DNA from: Nostocales cyanobacterium LEGE 11386
GTDB lineage: Bacteria > Cyanobacteriota > Cyanobacteriia > Cyanobacteriales > Nostocaceae
Direction: 5' to 3'
Assembly: GCA_015207155.1 (NCBI GenBank)
Contig: JADEXK010000033.1
Coordinates: 1-64,000 of the forward strand
Length of the DNA: 64,000 nucleotides
Part shown: one piece after another, positions 1-8,180 of the stretch
Position numbering within the stretch: the first letter of the stretch is position 1
How the letters are laid out: each line of letters starts with the position of its first letter
Translations under genes and position numbers: made by a program
The notes under the pieces: generated by a model
What the model was told of the DNA's origin: nothing
Seen by the model: the letters and a program-made list of their open reading frames with translations, nothing else
Databases searched by the model: none

Positions 1-6
1 CCCATG

Positions 7-62
7 CCCAATGCCCAATGCCCAATGCCCAATGCCCAATGCCCAATGCCCAATGCCCAATG
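7..62. repeat. Heptanucleotide tandem repeat (CCCAATG)n
   Basis: Eight perfect head-to-tail copies of CCCAATG, flanked by imperfect units (CCCATG before, CCCCATTCCC after). This is the short tandemly repeated repetitive (STRR) class known from heterocystous cyanobacteria. It lies just downstream of the thiO-thiG stop codon. No function is visible. Confidence 0.97.
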
Positions 63-71
63 CCCCATTCC

Positions 72-2021
72 CTAATTAATAGTTCCAGTCAAAGGTGAAC
101 TGGCACTAGCATAAGTTTTCAGGGGCATTCTGCCGGCGAGGTATGCGAGACGACCGGCTACTGCTGCTAAATTCATGGCTTGAGCCATTGCTGGGGGGTT
201 TTTGGCTAGAGCGATCGCGCTATTTATTAATAAGGCATCTGCACCCAATTCCATTGCTTGGGCGGCTTCTGAGGGTGAACCAATTCCCGCATCTACTACC
301 ACTGGTATGCTGGCATTTTCAATGATGATTTGAATATTGGCAGTTGTCTTTAGCCCCTGTCCCGAACCAATAGGCGATGCTAAAGGCATGACTGTAGCAC
401 AGCCGATTTCTTCTAAACGCTTGGCTAGCATGGGATCGGCGTTAATGTAGGGCAATACAGCAAAACCTTCTTTCACTAACTGTTCAGCAGCTTGTAGTGT
501 ACCAATGGGGTCAGGAAGTAAATATTTAGGATCAGGTATTACTTCTAACTTGATAAAATTGTTATCTTCCTGTCCCAATAATTTCGCCATTTCTCGCCCC
601 AAACGGGCAACGCGAATCGCTTCTTCTGCGGTTGCACAGCCGGCAGTATTAGGCAACATCCAAATTTTTGTCCAATCTAGGGCTTCGGCTAAACCTTGAT
701 GTCCAGGGGCTTTGGTTTGTACCCGACGCACTGCTACAGTGACAATCTCGCAACCACTGGCAATAATACTTTGCTGCATTTCTTCAATGCTGCGATATTT
801 GCCTGTTCCCGTCATCAAGCGGGATTGGAAGGTTCTACCAGCTATGGTAAGTGGGGAGTGCTGAGTGGGGAGTGCTGAGTGGGGAGTTTGGGGAATTGAA
901 AAGTGGGTAACCATGCGGCTAGGGGTAGATGACTGGGTGTGGAAGCGTGTGTAATAAAAATTAGACAATATGGGGTCAGATTTCTGTTGCCAAATCAAAT
1001 CGGCAATTAAGGCGGCGGTGATGGGGGCAAGTAATATGCCATTGCGGTAATGACCTGTAGCCAAAGTTAAATTTTGACAGTGGCTAGTGCCTAGGATGGG
1101 TAACTCATCGGGGGTGGCTGGGCGAAATCCCCACCAAAATTGCTGGATGGGATAATCCTGTAATTGCGGATATAAGTTAATAGCTTGTTGAAGTAAGGTT
1201 TGAATACCTGCGGGAGTGTTGTGGGGGGTAAAGCCAACATCTTCGCTAGTTGCCCCAATGATGATAGTGCGATCTCGTCTCGGTACAATGTAAATATTTT
1301 CGCCAAACAAAACCCGTGTCAGGGGCAATTCGGGGATAAAATCTGGTACTCGCACACTCAGCATTTGTCCTTTACGAGGACGCACAGGTAATGGAATTAA
1401 GGTATTTGACCAAGCACCTGTGGCTAAAACATAATGGTCAGCGTGAATTGTGCCGATGTTGGTCTGTACACCAATTACTTCTCCCTGCTGTTGTAAAAAT
1501 GCTTCTACTTTGATGCCGTCTTTGAGTTCTACGCCAAGGGATTCAGCAGCTGTCCAAAGTACGCGTGCTAAGGCGCGATTATCCACTTGTCCGTCTTCAG
1601 GATACCACCAGCCGCCAACAACTTCTGCACCCAGTCCTGGCTGATATTGATGAATTGCTACTTGATTTAACCAGTATGGGGAGTCGGGACTTGGGAGTGG
1701 TGAAGCATTTACCTTGTCTCCTTGTCCTTCATAAACTGGTGCTAATATCCCACATGGCCAGTAACCAGTATTTAAGCCAGTTAAATCTGCGAGTTTGCGT
1801 GTCCAGTCTGGATATAAGGCACGCGATCGCCTACACAAAGAACGCATGGCCTCATTGGGGATGTTTTCTGCATCTGGCGCTAACATCCCGGCGGCAGCAT
1901 GGGTAGCAGCAGCCTGATAATCATGGCAAAACACGGTGACCTTAGCCCCGCGCAGTTTAAGCTCAACGGCGATCGCCAAGCCAATAACGCCGCCCCCAAT
2001 AATTAAAACTTCACTAGTCAT
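72..2021 (-). CDS. thiOG: Bifunctional glycine oxidase ThiO / thiazole synthase ThiG
   Basis: A 649-residue fusion that makes the thiazole half of thiamine. The ThiO part (about residues 1-355) has the N-terminal FAD motif GGGVIG (9-14) and oxidises glycine to dehydroglycine. The ThiG part (about 391-649) condenses that imine with deoxyxylulose phosphate and the ThiS thiocarboxylate; the likely Schiff-base lysine is K491 in FIKLEVI, and the phosphate-binding VVVDAGIGSPSEA stretch follows at 575-587. ThiO-ThiG fusions are known in cyanobacteria. The linker is odd: residues of about 378-391 are encoded by a GTGGGGAGTGCTGA tandem repeat. The start ATG sits in an intergenic TCATTAG-type repeat. 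Function is secure; the exact linker boundaries are estimates. Confidence 0.95.
   Translation of the reverse strand: MTSEVLIIGGGVIGLAIAVELKLRGAKVTVFCHDYQAAATHAAAGMLAPDAENIPNEAMRSLCRRSRALYPDWTRKLADLTGLNTGYWPCGILAPVYEGQGDKVNASPLPSPDSPYWLNQVAIHQYQPGLGAEVVGGWWYPEDGQVDNRALARVLWTAAESLGVELKDGIKVEAFLQQQGEVIGVQTNIGTIHADHYVLATGAWSNTLIPLPVRPRKGQMLSVRVPDFIPELPLTRVLFGENIYIVPRRDRTIIIGATSEDVGFTPHNTPAGIQTLLQQAINLYPQLQDYPIQQFWWGFRPATPDELPILGTSHCQNLTLATGHYRNGILLAPITAALIADLIWQQKSDPILSNFYYTRFHTQSSTPSRMVTHFSIPQTPHSALPTQHSPLTIAGRTFQSRLMTGTGKYRSIEEMQQSIIASGCEIVTVAVRRVQTKAPGHQGLAEALDWTKIWMLPNTAGCATAEEAIRVARLGREMAKLLGQEDNNFIKLEVIPDPKYLLPDPIGTLQAAEQLVKEGFAVLPYINADPMLAKRLEEIGCATVMPLASPIGSGQGLKTTANIQIIIENASIPVVVDAGIGSPSEAAQAMELGADALLINSAIALAKNPPAMAQAMNLAAVAGRLAYLAGRMPLKTYASASSPLTGTIN
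851..887. repeat. 14-bp tandem repeat inside thiO-thiG linker
   Basis: Two full copies of GTGGGGAGTGCTGA (851-864 and 865-878) plus a 9-nt partial copy. It belongs to the GTGCTGAGT repeat class found between genes throughout the window, but here it is translated in frame (complement) into the Pro/Ser/His-rich linker between the two enzyme domains. Confidence 0.93.
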
Positions 2022-2052
2022 TAGTCATTTATCATTAGCTATTTATCATTAG
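2016..2052. repeat. TCATTAG-type short repeat at the thiOG 5' end
   Basis: An array of AGTCATTAGTCAT / TCATTAG-like units that includes the thiOG start codon. A closely matching copy (28 of 32 positions identical by eye) lies inside the citramalate synthase gene at 3538-3569, and shorter versions occur at 13282-13308. Confidence 0.8.
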
Positions 2053-2097
2053 TACATAACTAATAACGCATAACTCATAACTAACGACTATCCTGCT

Positions 2098-2508
2098 TTA
2101 CCATAAAGCCCGGATAGGTTGGTTATCACGATTTGCGGCACTGCTTGATGAAGTGCCTGACTGCATCCCTGTACTTCTGGTACCTGATGTAGCCTCAGGA
2201 GATGAAAACGAATCATCAGAAGTATTACTTTGGGCAACGCTGCTTCTATTATTAGGCGTGTTAGGCGCAGTAAAACTATCCTGGGCCACGCCACCCCTAC
2301 CTTCAGGAGTTGTACCATTATTCGTAGTCCGGCTGGGGGCAGAGCTATTAACATTAATATTAGCCGGAAGGACTTTTGATGTTCGGCCGCCGGGAGCATT
2401 ATTACTGGCACTTTGTTGTCCACCCATCGGAAAGTTGATGCCTAACAATGTACCCAGTAAAATTGCCAAGCCTCCAGCCATGAGAATTAGTGGTGTCCAT
2501 CTACCCAT
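2098..2508 (-). CDS. Hypothetical single-pass membrane protein, Ser/Thr/Asn-rich
   Basis: A 136-residue protein of unknown function. It starts with a hydrophobic segment (about residues 6-24, PLILMAGGLAILLGTLLGI) consistent with a membrane anchor or uncleaved signal. The rest is low complexity, rich in Ser, Thr, Asn, Gly and Arg, with no recognisable domain. It lies 22 bp downstream of the ferredoxin gene on the same strand and upstream of thiOG, so co-transcription with the ferredoxin is plausible. An overlapping frame of 111 codons is probably a shadow. The disordered composition makes homology assignment by eye impossible; that it is a gene is supported by the anchor, the spacing and strand continuity. 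Confidence 0.6.
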   Translation of the reverse strand: MGRWTPLILMAGGLAILLGTLLGINFPMGGQQSASNNAPGGRTSKVLPANINVNSSAPSRTTNNGTTPEGRGGVAQDSFTAPNTPNNRSSVAQSNTSDDSFSSPEATSGTRSTGMQSGTSSSSAANRDNQPIRALW

Positions 2509-2530
2509 GTTGTTTTTCTCCTTTTTTAAC

Positions 2531-2869
2531 CTAACCTTCTGGTGTCCACACTATTTGAGAACCTTGTCCCCAAAATCCATCGAATTTTGTCACTTTTACA
2601 TCACCTAGCACCTCAGTTTGACAGGCTAAACGCAGGTCTGTTGTAGGAGAATGGGGAGGAAGCGAACGTCTCGCTTTGTCACGCCAATTTGCAGCAGATA
2701 CCTCACCTTCTACCTTGACCGCACAGGTACCACAGCTGCCAATGCCTCGGCAATTGATTACCCTAGCACTGCCATTGTAGAGGTCAATACCATTTTGCTG
2801 CAAAATTAGACTTAATTTAGCTCCGCGAATGCACTTAATTTTCTTACCTTGAGCTAGTACCTTAGGCAT
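2531..2869 (-). CDS. 2Fe-2S ferredoxin
   Basis: A 112-residue small electron carrier with a beta-grasp ferredoxin fold. The cluster ligands are visible as C40, C46, C49 and C83 (NCRGIGSCGTC, then LACQTEV). The spacing is Cx5Cx2C, as in adrenodoxin-type and several bacterial ferredoxins, rather than the Cx4Cx2C of the photosynthetic plant-type PetF, so it is probably not the photosystem I acceptor. The redox partner cannot be read from the sequence. It is divergently placed from the citramalate synthase gene and probably co-transcribed with the small membrane protein downstream. Confidence 0.88.
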   Translation of the reverse strand: MPKVLAQGKKIKCIRGAKLSLILQQNGIDLYNGSARVINCRGIGSCGTCAVKVEGEVSAANWRDKARRSLPPHSPTTDLRLACQTEVLGDVKVTKFDGFWGQGSQIVWTPEG

Positions 2870-2944
2870 ATTTTAATTACCAAACTGGCTTTTTGTTGTA
2901 TATTGGCACATCGCCTTCAAAGTTGTCTCGCAAGTCTCAGTTCT

Positions 2945-4576
2945 ATGACCATACATCCCTCACCTCATATTTGGCTCTATGACACTACGTTACGGGATGG
3001 CACTCAGCGCGAGGGGCTATCAGTTTCCATAGAAGATAAGTTACGGATTGCCCGTAGACTCGACCAACTGGGAGTTCCCTTCATAGAAGGTGGTTGGCCT
3101 GGTGCCAATCCTAAGGATGTTCAGTTCTTCTGGCAACTACAAGAAGATCCGCTCAAACAAGCAGAAATTGTGGCATTTTGTTCAACTCGTCGCCCTAACA
3201 CCAATGCCGCAGATGAGCCGATGCTACAAGCCATCCTCACTGCGGGCACTCGCTGGGTGACAATTTTTGGTAAATCTTGGGATTTACACGTTACAGCAGG
3301 TATCAAAACGACTTTAGAAGAAAATTTGGCCATGATCCGCGATACTGTCGAGTACTTTCGTTCTCAAGGACGACGCGTGATTTATGATGCTGAACATTGG
3401 TTTGATGGTTACAAGCAAAATCGAGATTATGCTTTGCTGACATTAGAAGCGGCGATCGCAGCTGGTGCTGAATGGCTAGTCCTCTGTGATACAAATGGCG
3501 GAACATTACCCCACGAAGTTAGCCAAATTGTAGAATCAGTCATTAGTCATGTGTCATTAGTTATTTGTCAACAACCATTCCCCCAAATTGGTATTCACAC
3601 TCATAACGATTCGGATACAGCTGTGGCTAATGCCTTAGCTGCTGTAATGGCAGGGGCAAAAATGGTACAAGGTACAATTAATGGCTACGGTGAACGTTGT
3701 GGGAATGCTAACCTCTGCTCATTAATTCCCAATTTACAACTGAAGCTTGGTTATAGCTGTATCACAGAACACCAGCTAAATCAGCTTACAGAAGCTAGTC
3801 GATTTGTGAGCGAGGTGGTAAACCTTGCCCCTGATGAACATGCGCCCTTTGTCGGACGTTCGGCTTTTGCACACAAAGGCGGTATTCATGTCTCAGCAGT
3901 AGAACGCAATCCCCTGACTTACGAACATATTCAACCAGAACAAGTCGGTAACCGTCGCCGCATTGTCATATCCGAACAATCAGGAATGAGTAATGTGTTA
4001 GCCAAAGCCCGTACTTTTGGCATTGAACTAGATAAGCAAACACCAGCAGCCCGACAGATTCTCCAACGCCTCAAAGAATTGGAAAGTGAAGGATATCAAT
4101 TTGAAGCAGCAGAAGCGAGTTTTGCATTATTAATGTACGAAGCTTTGGGAGGTCGCCAGCAGTTTTTTGAAGTTAAAGGCTTCCAAGTTCATTGTGATTT
4201 AGTTGACAAAGAAACGAATAATGCCTTAGCAACTGTGAAAGTCGGTGTTAATGGCAAAAATATTTTAGAAGTAGCAGAAGGAAATGGCCCAGTCGCTGCT
4301 TTAGATGCAGCCTTACGCAAAGCTTTGGTTAACTTTTATCCTCAACTTGCCACATTTGAGTTGACAGATTACAAAGTGCGGATTCTTGACGGACATACGG
4401 GGACAGCAGCTAAAACCCGCGTGCTAGTGGAATCAGGTACTGGTTATCAACGCTGGACGACTGTAGGGGTTTCGCCCAACATTTTGGCAGCCTCCTATCA
4501 AGCAGTAGTAGAGGGATTGGAATATGGTTTGTTATTACATTCCCAAGCAGAAGCAGCCCTAGAAGCTTCTAGATGA
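2945..4576 (+). CDS. cimA: (R)-citramalate synthase
   Basis: Condenses pyruvate with acetyl-CoA to citramalate, the first step of threonine-independent isoleucine synthesis. The N-terminal TIM barrel opens with LYDTTLRDGTQREG and carries metal-site IHTHNDSD and GTINGYGERCGNANL. A C-terminal LeuA-type regulatory domain (about the last 130 residues) is present. The ORF is open from 2903, but the ATG at 2945 (MTIHPSPHIW) fits the family better and gives 543 residues. The length and motif set fit citramalate synthase rather than isopropylmalate synthase. An in-frame stretch (ISHVSLVICQQ) just before the IHTHND motif is encoded by a dispersed TCATTAG repeat, which suggests a repeat insertion in a surface loop. 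Confidence 0.88.
   Translation: MTIHPSPHIWLYDTTLRDGTQREGLSVSIEDKLRIARRLDQLGVPFIEGGWPGANPKDVQFFWQLQEDPLKQAEIVAFCSTRRPNTNAADEPMLQAILTAGTRWVTIFGKSWDLHVTAGIKTTLEENLAMIRDTVEYFRSQGRRVIYDAEHWFDGYKQNRDYALLTLEAAIAAGAEWLVLCDTNGGTLPHEVSQIVESVISHVSLVICQQPFPQIGIHTHNDSDTAVANALAAVMAGAKMVQGTINGYGERCGNANLCSLIPNLQLKLGYSCITEHQLNQLTEASRFVSEVVNLAPDEHAPFVGRSAFAHKGGIHVSAVERNPLTYEHIQPEQVGNRRRIVISEQSGMSNVLAKARTFGIELDKQTPAARQILQRLKELESEGYQFEAAEASFALLMYEALGGRQQFFEVKGFQVHCDLVDKETNNALATVKVGVNGKNILEVAEGNGPVAALDAALRKALVNFYPQLATFELTDYKVRILDGHTGTAAKTRVLVESGTGYQRWTTVGVSPNILAASYQAVVEGLEYGLLLHSQAEAALEASR
3538..3569. repeat. TCATTAG-type repeat inside cimA
   Basis: Thirty-two bases matching the intergenic copy at 2016-2047 at 28 positions. 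Here it is translated as part of cimA (about residues 198-209), immediately before the conserved IHTHND metal-binding segment. Confidence 0.75.
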
Positions 4577-4688
4577 AGAGTATAGAGTTAGAGTCAAGCG
4601 ATCGCTCATCCGTCCAGATGGAATGATTTATTTGCTGATATAGCCGTAGTCACATAGGTGAGGACAGTATTTGATCCGGTTGGGTGTA

Positions 4689-5297
4689 CTAGGGTTGTTG
4701 GGGTGCGATCGCAGGCAGCTTTTCGACTAATCCCAGATCAGAGGGTAGAGCAACATAAATGAAATGATCTACCCATTGCTTGTCCTCGTAGAAAAAGCCG
4801 CGACGAATACATTCTTCGTGCATACCTACACTTTGAGCAAGTGCAATTGATGCTTGATTATCCAGATTAATAGCGGCTTCGATGCGATGATAACCCAGTA
4901 TCTCAAACCCAGCAATTAGAGCAGCTCGAACTGCTTCTTTGCCGAAGCCTTGCTGCCAGTGTTGGTTATGAATCTCGTATCCTAAAATCGCCCACTGATA
5001 TTCTCCGCGACGGATCGTTGAAATGTCGATATTGCCAAGATGCTGATCAGTTTGACGGGAAAAAATGCCAAACACGAAAAACTGATCGGTTAACGCTTCT
5101 TGCTGGTGGCGCTGACACAAATCTGCAAACCACTGGCGATCGCAATGCTCTAAACTAACAAATCCATCATCATATTGACGTTGCTTTGGTAATCGCCCAG
5201 AAAAACCAGCATACCAAAGCTCATAATCGCTTGGTTGCTGGGGACGAAGGATCAGCCGTTCAGTATTAATGATTAATTTCCAGGAAGTTCTACCCAT
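4689..5297 (-). CDS. GNAT family N-acetyltransferase (RimJ/RimL-like)
   Basis: About 202 residues from the ATG at 5297 (MGRTSWKLIINTERLILRP); an upstream in-frame ATG at 5318 is possible but less typical. The N-terminal TERLILRP stretch, the central GEYQWAILGYEIHNQHWQQGFGKEA (acetyl-CoA pyrophosphate-binding region Q/RxxGxG/A, here QQGFGKEA) and the later EAAINLDNQASIALAQSVGM are hallmarks of the RimJ/RimL acetyltransferase group. Members acetylate ribosomal proteins, amino acids or antibiotics; the substrate cannot be inferred. It is a monocistronic minus-strand gene. Confidence 0.85.
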   Translation of the reverse strand: MGRTSWKLIINTERLILRPQQPSDYELWYAGFSGRLPKQRQYDDGFVSLEHCDRQWFADLCQRHQQEALTDQFFVFGIFSRQTDQHLGNIDISTIRRGEYQWAILGYEIHNQHWQQGFGKEAVRAALIAGFEILGYHRIEAAINLDNQASIALAQSVGMHEECIRRGFFYEDKQWVDHFIYVALPSDLGLVEKLPAIAPQQP

Positions 5298-5449
5298 TTT
5301 CTTTGCAGAAGCAGGCACACTTGGCTCATTTTAGCTTGACTATGAGTAATTCAAAATTCAAAATTAAGAAAGCCAGATTTCACAAGGGTTCCTCAGTAAA
5401 TAATTCAATCTTTTAGTATGCTCAAGGCAAGTTGTTTTGGAAAGACACG

Positions 5450-6061
5450 ATGATGAGTGAATTAACCAACCTCAAACAAGAACTAATTTCTATTTCCCAA
5501 GCCAGCGATATTGGATTTAACTACATACCAAAAGCTAAAGAGCAAATCGAAACATTAGCAGCATCTGTTGAAGCTTTAAATCCTACACCTGAACCCACAA
5601 ACAAAATAGATTTAGTTCAAGGTCGCTGGCAACTGTTATACAGTACATTCGGATTAGAACGAGAAACTACACTGCAACGTCTTTCTTTTGGCAAATTACC
5701 AAATGTGAAAGTTAACGTTACTGGCATTTTTCAAGAAGTTAATACTGTTGATAAAAAATATAATAATCTGATTGAATTTACTGCTGCTTCTGATGTCCAA
5801 GGTATTACTCTAGTTTCAGGACGCTACACAGTGGAAAATTCTCAGCGTCTCAATATTGATTTTTGGGAAACATCCGTCAACAGCGCCAGCAAAGATTTGA
5901 GTGAGTCTGATTTTCGTGAGGCTTTAGGAGTCGATAACGATTCACCTCTGAAATCAACCCTCTCATTTAGTGGCTGGTCAGATATTACATATTTGGATGA
6001 AAATTTCCGTCTGATGCGTGGTAATCAGCAAAATTTGTATGTTTTGCTACGTAATGATTAA
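5450..6061 (+). CDS. PAP/fibrillin family (plastid-lipid-associated-like) protein
   Basis: About 203 residues from the tandem ATGs at 5450/5453; a TTG at 5432 would extend it by six residues. The segment LVQGRWQLLYSTFGLERETTLQR is the typical fibrillin opening, a lipocalin-like barrel that in plastids and cyanobacteria associates with thylakoid lipids and plastoglobule-like material. It ends with the characteristic LDENFRLMRGNQQNLYVLLR. It has no signal peptide or transmembrane segment. The stop codon overlaps that of the convergent Uma2 gene by four bases. The role is likely lipid or carotenoid handling in photoprotection; this is inferred from the family. Confidence 0.85.
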   Translation: MMSELTNLKQELISISQASDIGFNYIPKAKEQIETLAASVEALNPTPEPTNKIDLVQGRWQLLYSTFGLERETTLQRLSFGKLPNVKVNVTGIFQEVNTVDKKYNNLIEFTAASDVQGITLVSGRYTVENSQRLNIDFWETSVNSASKDLSESDFREALGVDNDSPLKSTLSFSGWSDITYLDENFRLMRGNQQNLYVLLRND

Positions 6062-6630
6062 TTTAAAGGTATTTTTGCCTTTTGAAACACTTGTTCAACA
6101 GTAAATTCCCATCCCTCAAATAAAGAATCTGTAAGTAGTTCATCTCCCATATAAGTTTGTGGTGCTGCGTCTGGGTAAAAAACAGTAATACTTCTAGCTT
6201 GACTATCTACTACCCAAACCCGCAGCACTTTAGCATCTAAATAATCTTTCGCTTTCGCTATCATTTGCCCAAAAGTTTGTCCTGGCGAAATAATCTCAAT
6301 CACCAAATCTGGAGGAACTGGACAAGCTTCGTCTTCATCCCAATTAATAGGTAAACGTTCATACGAAACGTACAAGATATCTGGTATTGGCATCCAATCT
6401 CGACCCAGACGGGTTAATTTAACTGCCCATTCTGGACAAACCTCTCCTTTATCCTGACAGCATTGCTCAAGCAATTTTATGAGTTCGCGGGTAAGTTTAG
6501 CATGAAAAAATTTTGGTGACATCTTAGGAATTGCTTGACCATCCACGAGTTCGTAGGTGACATCTCCCTCACCTGGCGGAAGATGCAAAAACTCTTCTAA
6601 GGTCAATTGATTATTAGCTTGGATTATCAT
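6058..6630 (-). CDS. Uma2 family (DUF820) restriction-endonuclease-fold protein
   Basis: A 190-residue member of the very large cyanobacterial Uma2/DUF820 family with a PD-(D/E)XK nuclease-like core. Visible signatures are the N-terminal TLEEFLHLPPGEGDVTYELVDG, the catalytic-type PPDLVIEIISPGQT, and the following AKDYLDAKVLRVWVVD. The family usually occurs in many copies per cyanobacterial genome; a physiological function has not been firmly established. It is convergent with the fibrillin-like gene, ending within it by four bases, and lies 46 bp from aroB in the same direction. Confidence 0.88.
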   Translation of the reverse strand: MIIQANNQLTLEEFLHLPPGEGDVTYELVDGQAIPKMSPKFFHAKLTRELIKLLEQCCQDKGEVCPEWAVKLTRLGRDWMPIPDILYVSYERLPINWDEDEACPVPPDLVIEIISPGQTFGQMIAKAKDYLDAKVLRVWVVDSQARSITVFYPDAAPQTYMGDELLTDSLFEGWEFTVEQVFQKAKIPLN

Positions 6631-6676
6631 GGCGCAAACTAGCTGAGGCTAATTTTAATTGTAATTGGCTCATAAA

Positions 6677-7768
6677 TTACATTCCCCGTAACACTTGCCG
6701 GATAATATCTGATGGCACTTCGTCGGTAACTGTGACTACACCAATTTGAGTTGGCAAAACAAATCTGACTTTACCTGCTTTGACTTTTTTATCTAATTGC
6801 AGCGCGTCGATAATTGCTTCAATATCTACATTCTCTGGTAGCCGAGTCGGTAAACCTGCTTTGTGAATTAGGGCATTTTGACGTTCTGTGTCTTCCTTTG
6901 TCCACATCCCCATTTCGACTGCAATCTGTCCAGCTGCTACCATGCCAATGGCAACGGCTTCACCATGTGTCAGTAAACGATAACCTGTCAAGCTTTCCAC
7001 TGCATGGCCGATGGTATGACCATAGTTGAGAATTGCCCGCAATCCTGCTTCTTTCTCATCTTTGCTGACAACATCGGCTTTAGCTTGACAAGAGCGCGTT
7101 AATATGAAATCGATAAGTTCAGGTTTGATGTAGCGCAGTTGATTTAAATTTTTACTCGCTTCCATCTGGGCAAATAATTTGGCATCCCAAATTACACCAT
7201 ATTTAATTACCTCTGCCATTCCTGACCGAAACTCTCGCATAGGCAGAGTTTTCAGCACTTCTGGGTCAATTAGAACCAAACGCGGTTGATGGAATGCGCC
7301 AATTAAATTTTTGCCGTGGGGATGATTTACGCCAGTTTTGCCACCAATTGCCGAATCTACCATTGCTAAGAGGGTGGTAGGCACTTGCACTACATTAATT
7401 CCCCGTAGCCAAGTAGCCGCAGCAAAGCCAGTCATATCACCAATTACACCTCCCCCCAAAGCCACCATTGTAGAGGAACGTTCTAGGCGATTTTCTAGAG
7501 CAACATCGTAGAGTTTTTGGATGGAGTTGAGAGTTTTGTAGCGTTCACCAGGCGGTAGGTTGTAGCTAGCCACTGCAAATCCCGCAGATGTAAGGGAAGT
7601 TATCGCTCTTTCCCCATAATGTTTAAAAATAGTGGGATTAGAAACCACCAATACCTTTTTACCTAGCTGCAAACTGGCCATCCGTTGACCCAGTTGATCT
7701 AAATTTGCAGGTGCGATCGCAATCTCATAAGACTGCTGCGGTAGATTTACGTTAATTACAGAAGTCAT
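6677..7768 (-). CDS. aroB: 3-dehydroquinate synthase
   Basis: Second enzyme of the shikimate pathway; converts DAHP to 3-dehydroquinate using NAD and a divalent metal. The 363-residue length is normal. Diagnostic segments are LGGGVIGDMTGFAAATWLRG, PTTLLAMVDSAIGGKTGVNH (substrate and NAD binding) and the metal-binding LNYGHTIGHAVE and LTHGEAVAIGM histidines. It is transcribed away from petL; upstream lies a CCCCATG repeat tract. No regulatory site was recognised. Confidence 0.97.
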   Translation of the reverse strand: MTSVINVNLPQQSYEIAIAPANLDQLGQRMASLQLGKKVLVVSNPTIFKHYGERAITSLTSAGFAVASYNLPPGERYKTLNSIQKLYDVALENRLERSSTMVALGGGVIGDMTGFAAATWLRGINVVQVPTTLLAMVDSAIGGKTGVNHPHGKNLIGAFHQPRLVLIDPEVLKTLPMREFRSGMAEVIKYGVIWDAKLFAQMEASKNLNQLRYIKPELIDFILTRSCQAKADVVSKDEKEAGLRAILNYGHTIGHAVESLTGYRLLTHGEAVAIGMVAAGQIAVEMGMWTKEDTERQNALIHKAGLPTRLPENVDIEAIIDALQLDKKVKAGKVRFVLPTQIGVVTVTDEVPSDIIRQVLRGM

Positions 7769-7850
7769 TGCCCAACCCCAAACAAGCGCCTGTGGGTCGT
7801 ATTCTATCGCAATATGATGATTAGGGAGTAGAGAGTAAATTTTACCTCAT

Positions 7851-7887
7851 TTCCCCATGCCCCATGCCCCATTCCCCATTCTCCATG
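7851..7887. repeat. CCCCATG/CCCCATT short tandem repeat
   Basis: Degenerate 7-bp units (CCCCATG, CCCCATT) in the divergent aroB-petL intergenic region, of the same class as the array at the start of the window. Confidence 0.85.
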
Positions 7888-7925
7888 ATTCAATAGATTT
7901 AGTGAAGTATTGTGGAGAAAAATAA

Positions 7926-8021
7926 ATGTTTGGAGTGATAGCTTATATTGGCTTTTTGGCTTTATTTATGGGTGTAGCTGTAGGTCTGCTGTTCGGTCTG
8001 CGTGCTGTCAAGCTGATTTAA
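7926..8021 (+). CDS. petL: Cytochrome b6f complex subunit PetL
   Basis: A 31-residue ORF reading MFGVIAYIGFLALFMGVAV and ending FGLRAVKLI: one membrane span followed by a short basic tail. This matches the length and pattern of Nostoc PetL (a form of YIGFLALF..G.A.GLLFGLR), a peripheral helix that stabilises the b6f dimer in thylakoids. It is preceded by a GGAGA-type ribosome site and followed by a hairpin at 8054-8077. It is monocistronic by position. Confidence 0.9.
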   Translation: MFGVIAYIGFLALFMGVAVGLLFGLRAVKLI

Positions 8022-8053
8022 TCTCGCGTTTTCGTTGGTGTCGATGATGCAAT

Positions 8054-8077
8054 AGGGGTGCAAAGTCTTGCACCTCT
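8054..8077 (+). terminator. Hairpin downstream of petL
   Basis: A 10-bp stem (AGGGGTGCAA / TTGCACCTCT, one G-T pair) with a 4-base loop AGTC, followed by ATCAAAAAATG. It sits 33 bp after the petL stop. There is no clear U-tract, so intrinsic termination is plausible but not certain. Confidence 0.6.
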
Positions 8078-8180
8078 ATCAAAAAATGAAAAAACTCTGT
8101 CCCTAATACGATAACTCTTCATTTTCGCCCTTTTTCAAGAAAGGTTAGGGGAATTGAGTGATTAGTATTTTATTGTTTTT

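Noticed and set aside
7..62. Tandem repeat considered as a CRISPR or origin iteron array
   Set aside because: Units are seven bases with no spacers, no cas genes or replication initiator nearby; it fits the STRR class.
2088..2423. A second frame over the Ser/Thr-rich membrane protein
   Set aside because: The frame lacks a membrane anchor and ribosome site. The other frame has a better start and N-terminal span.
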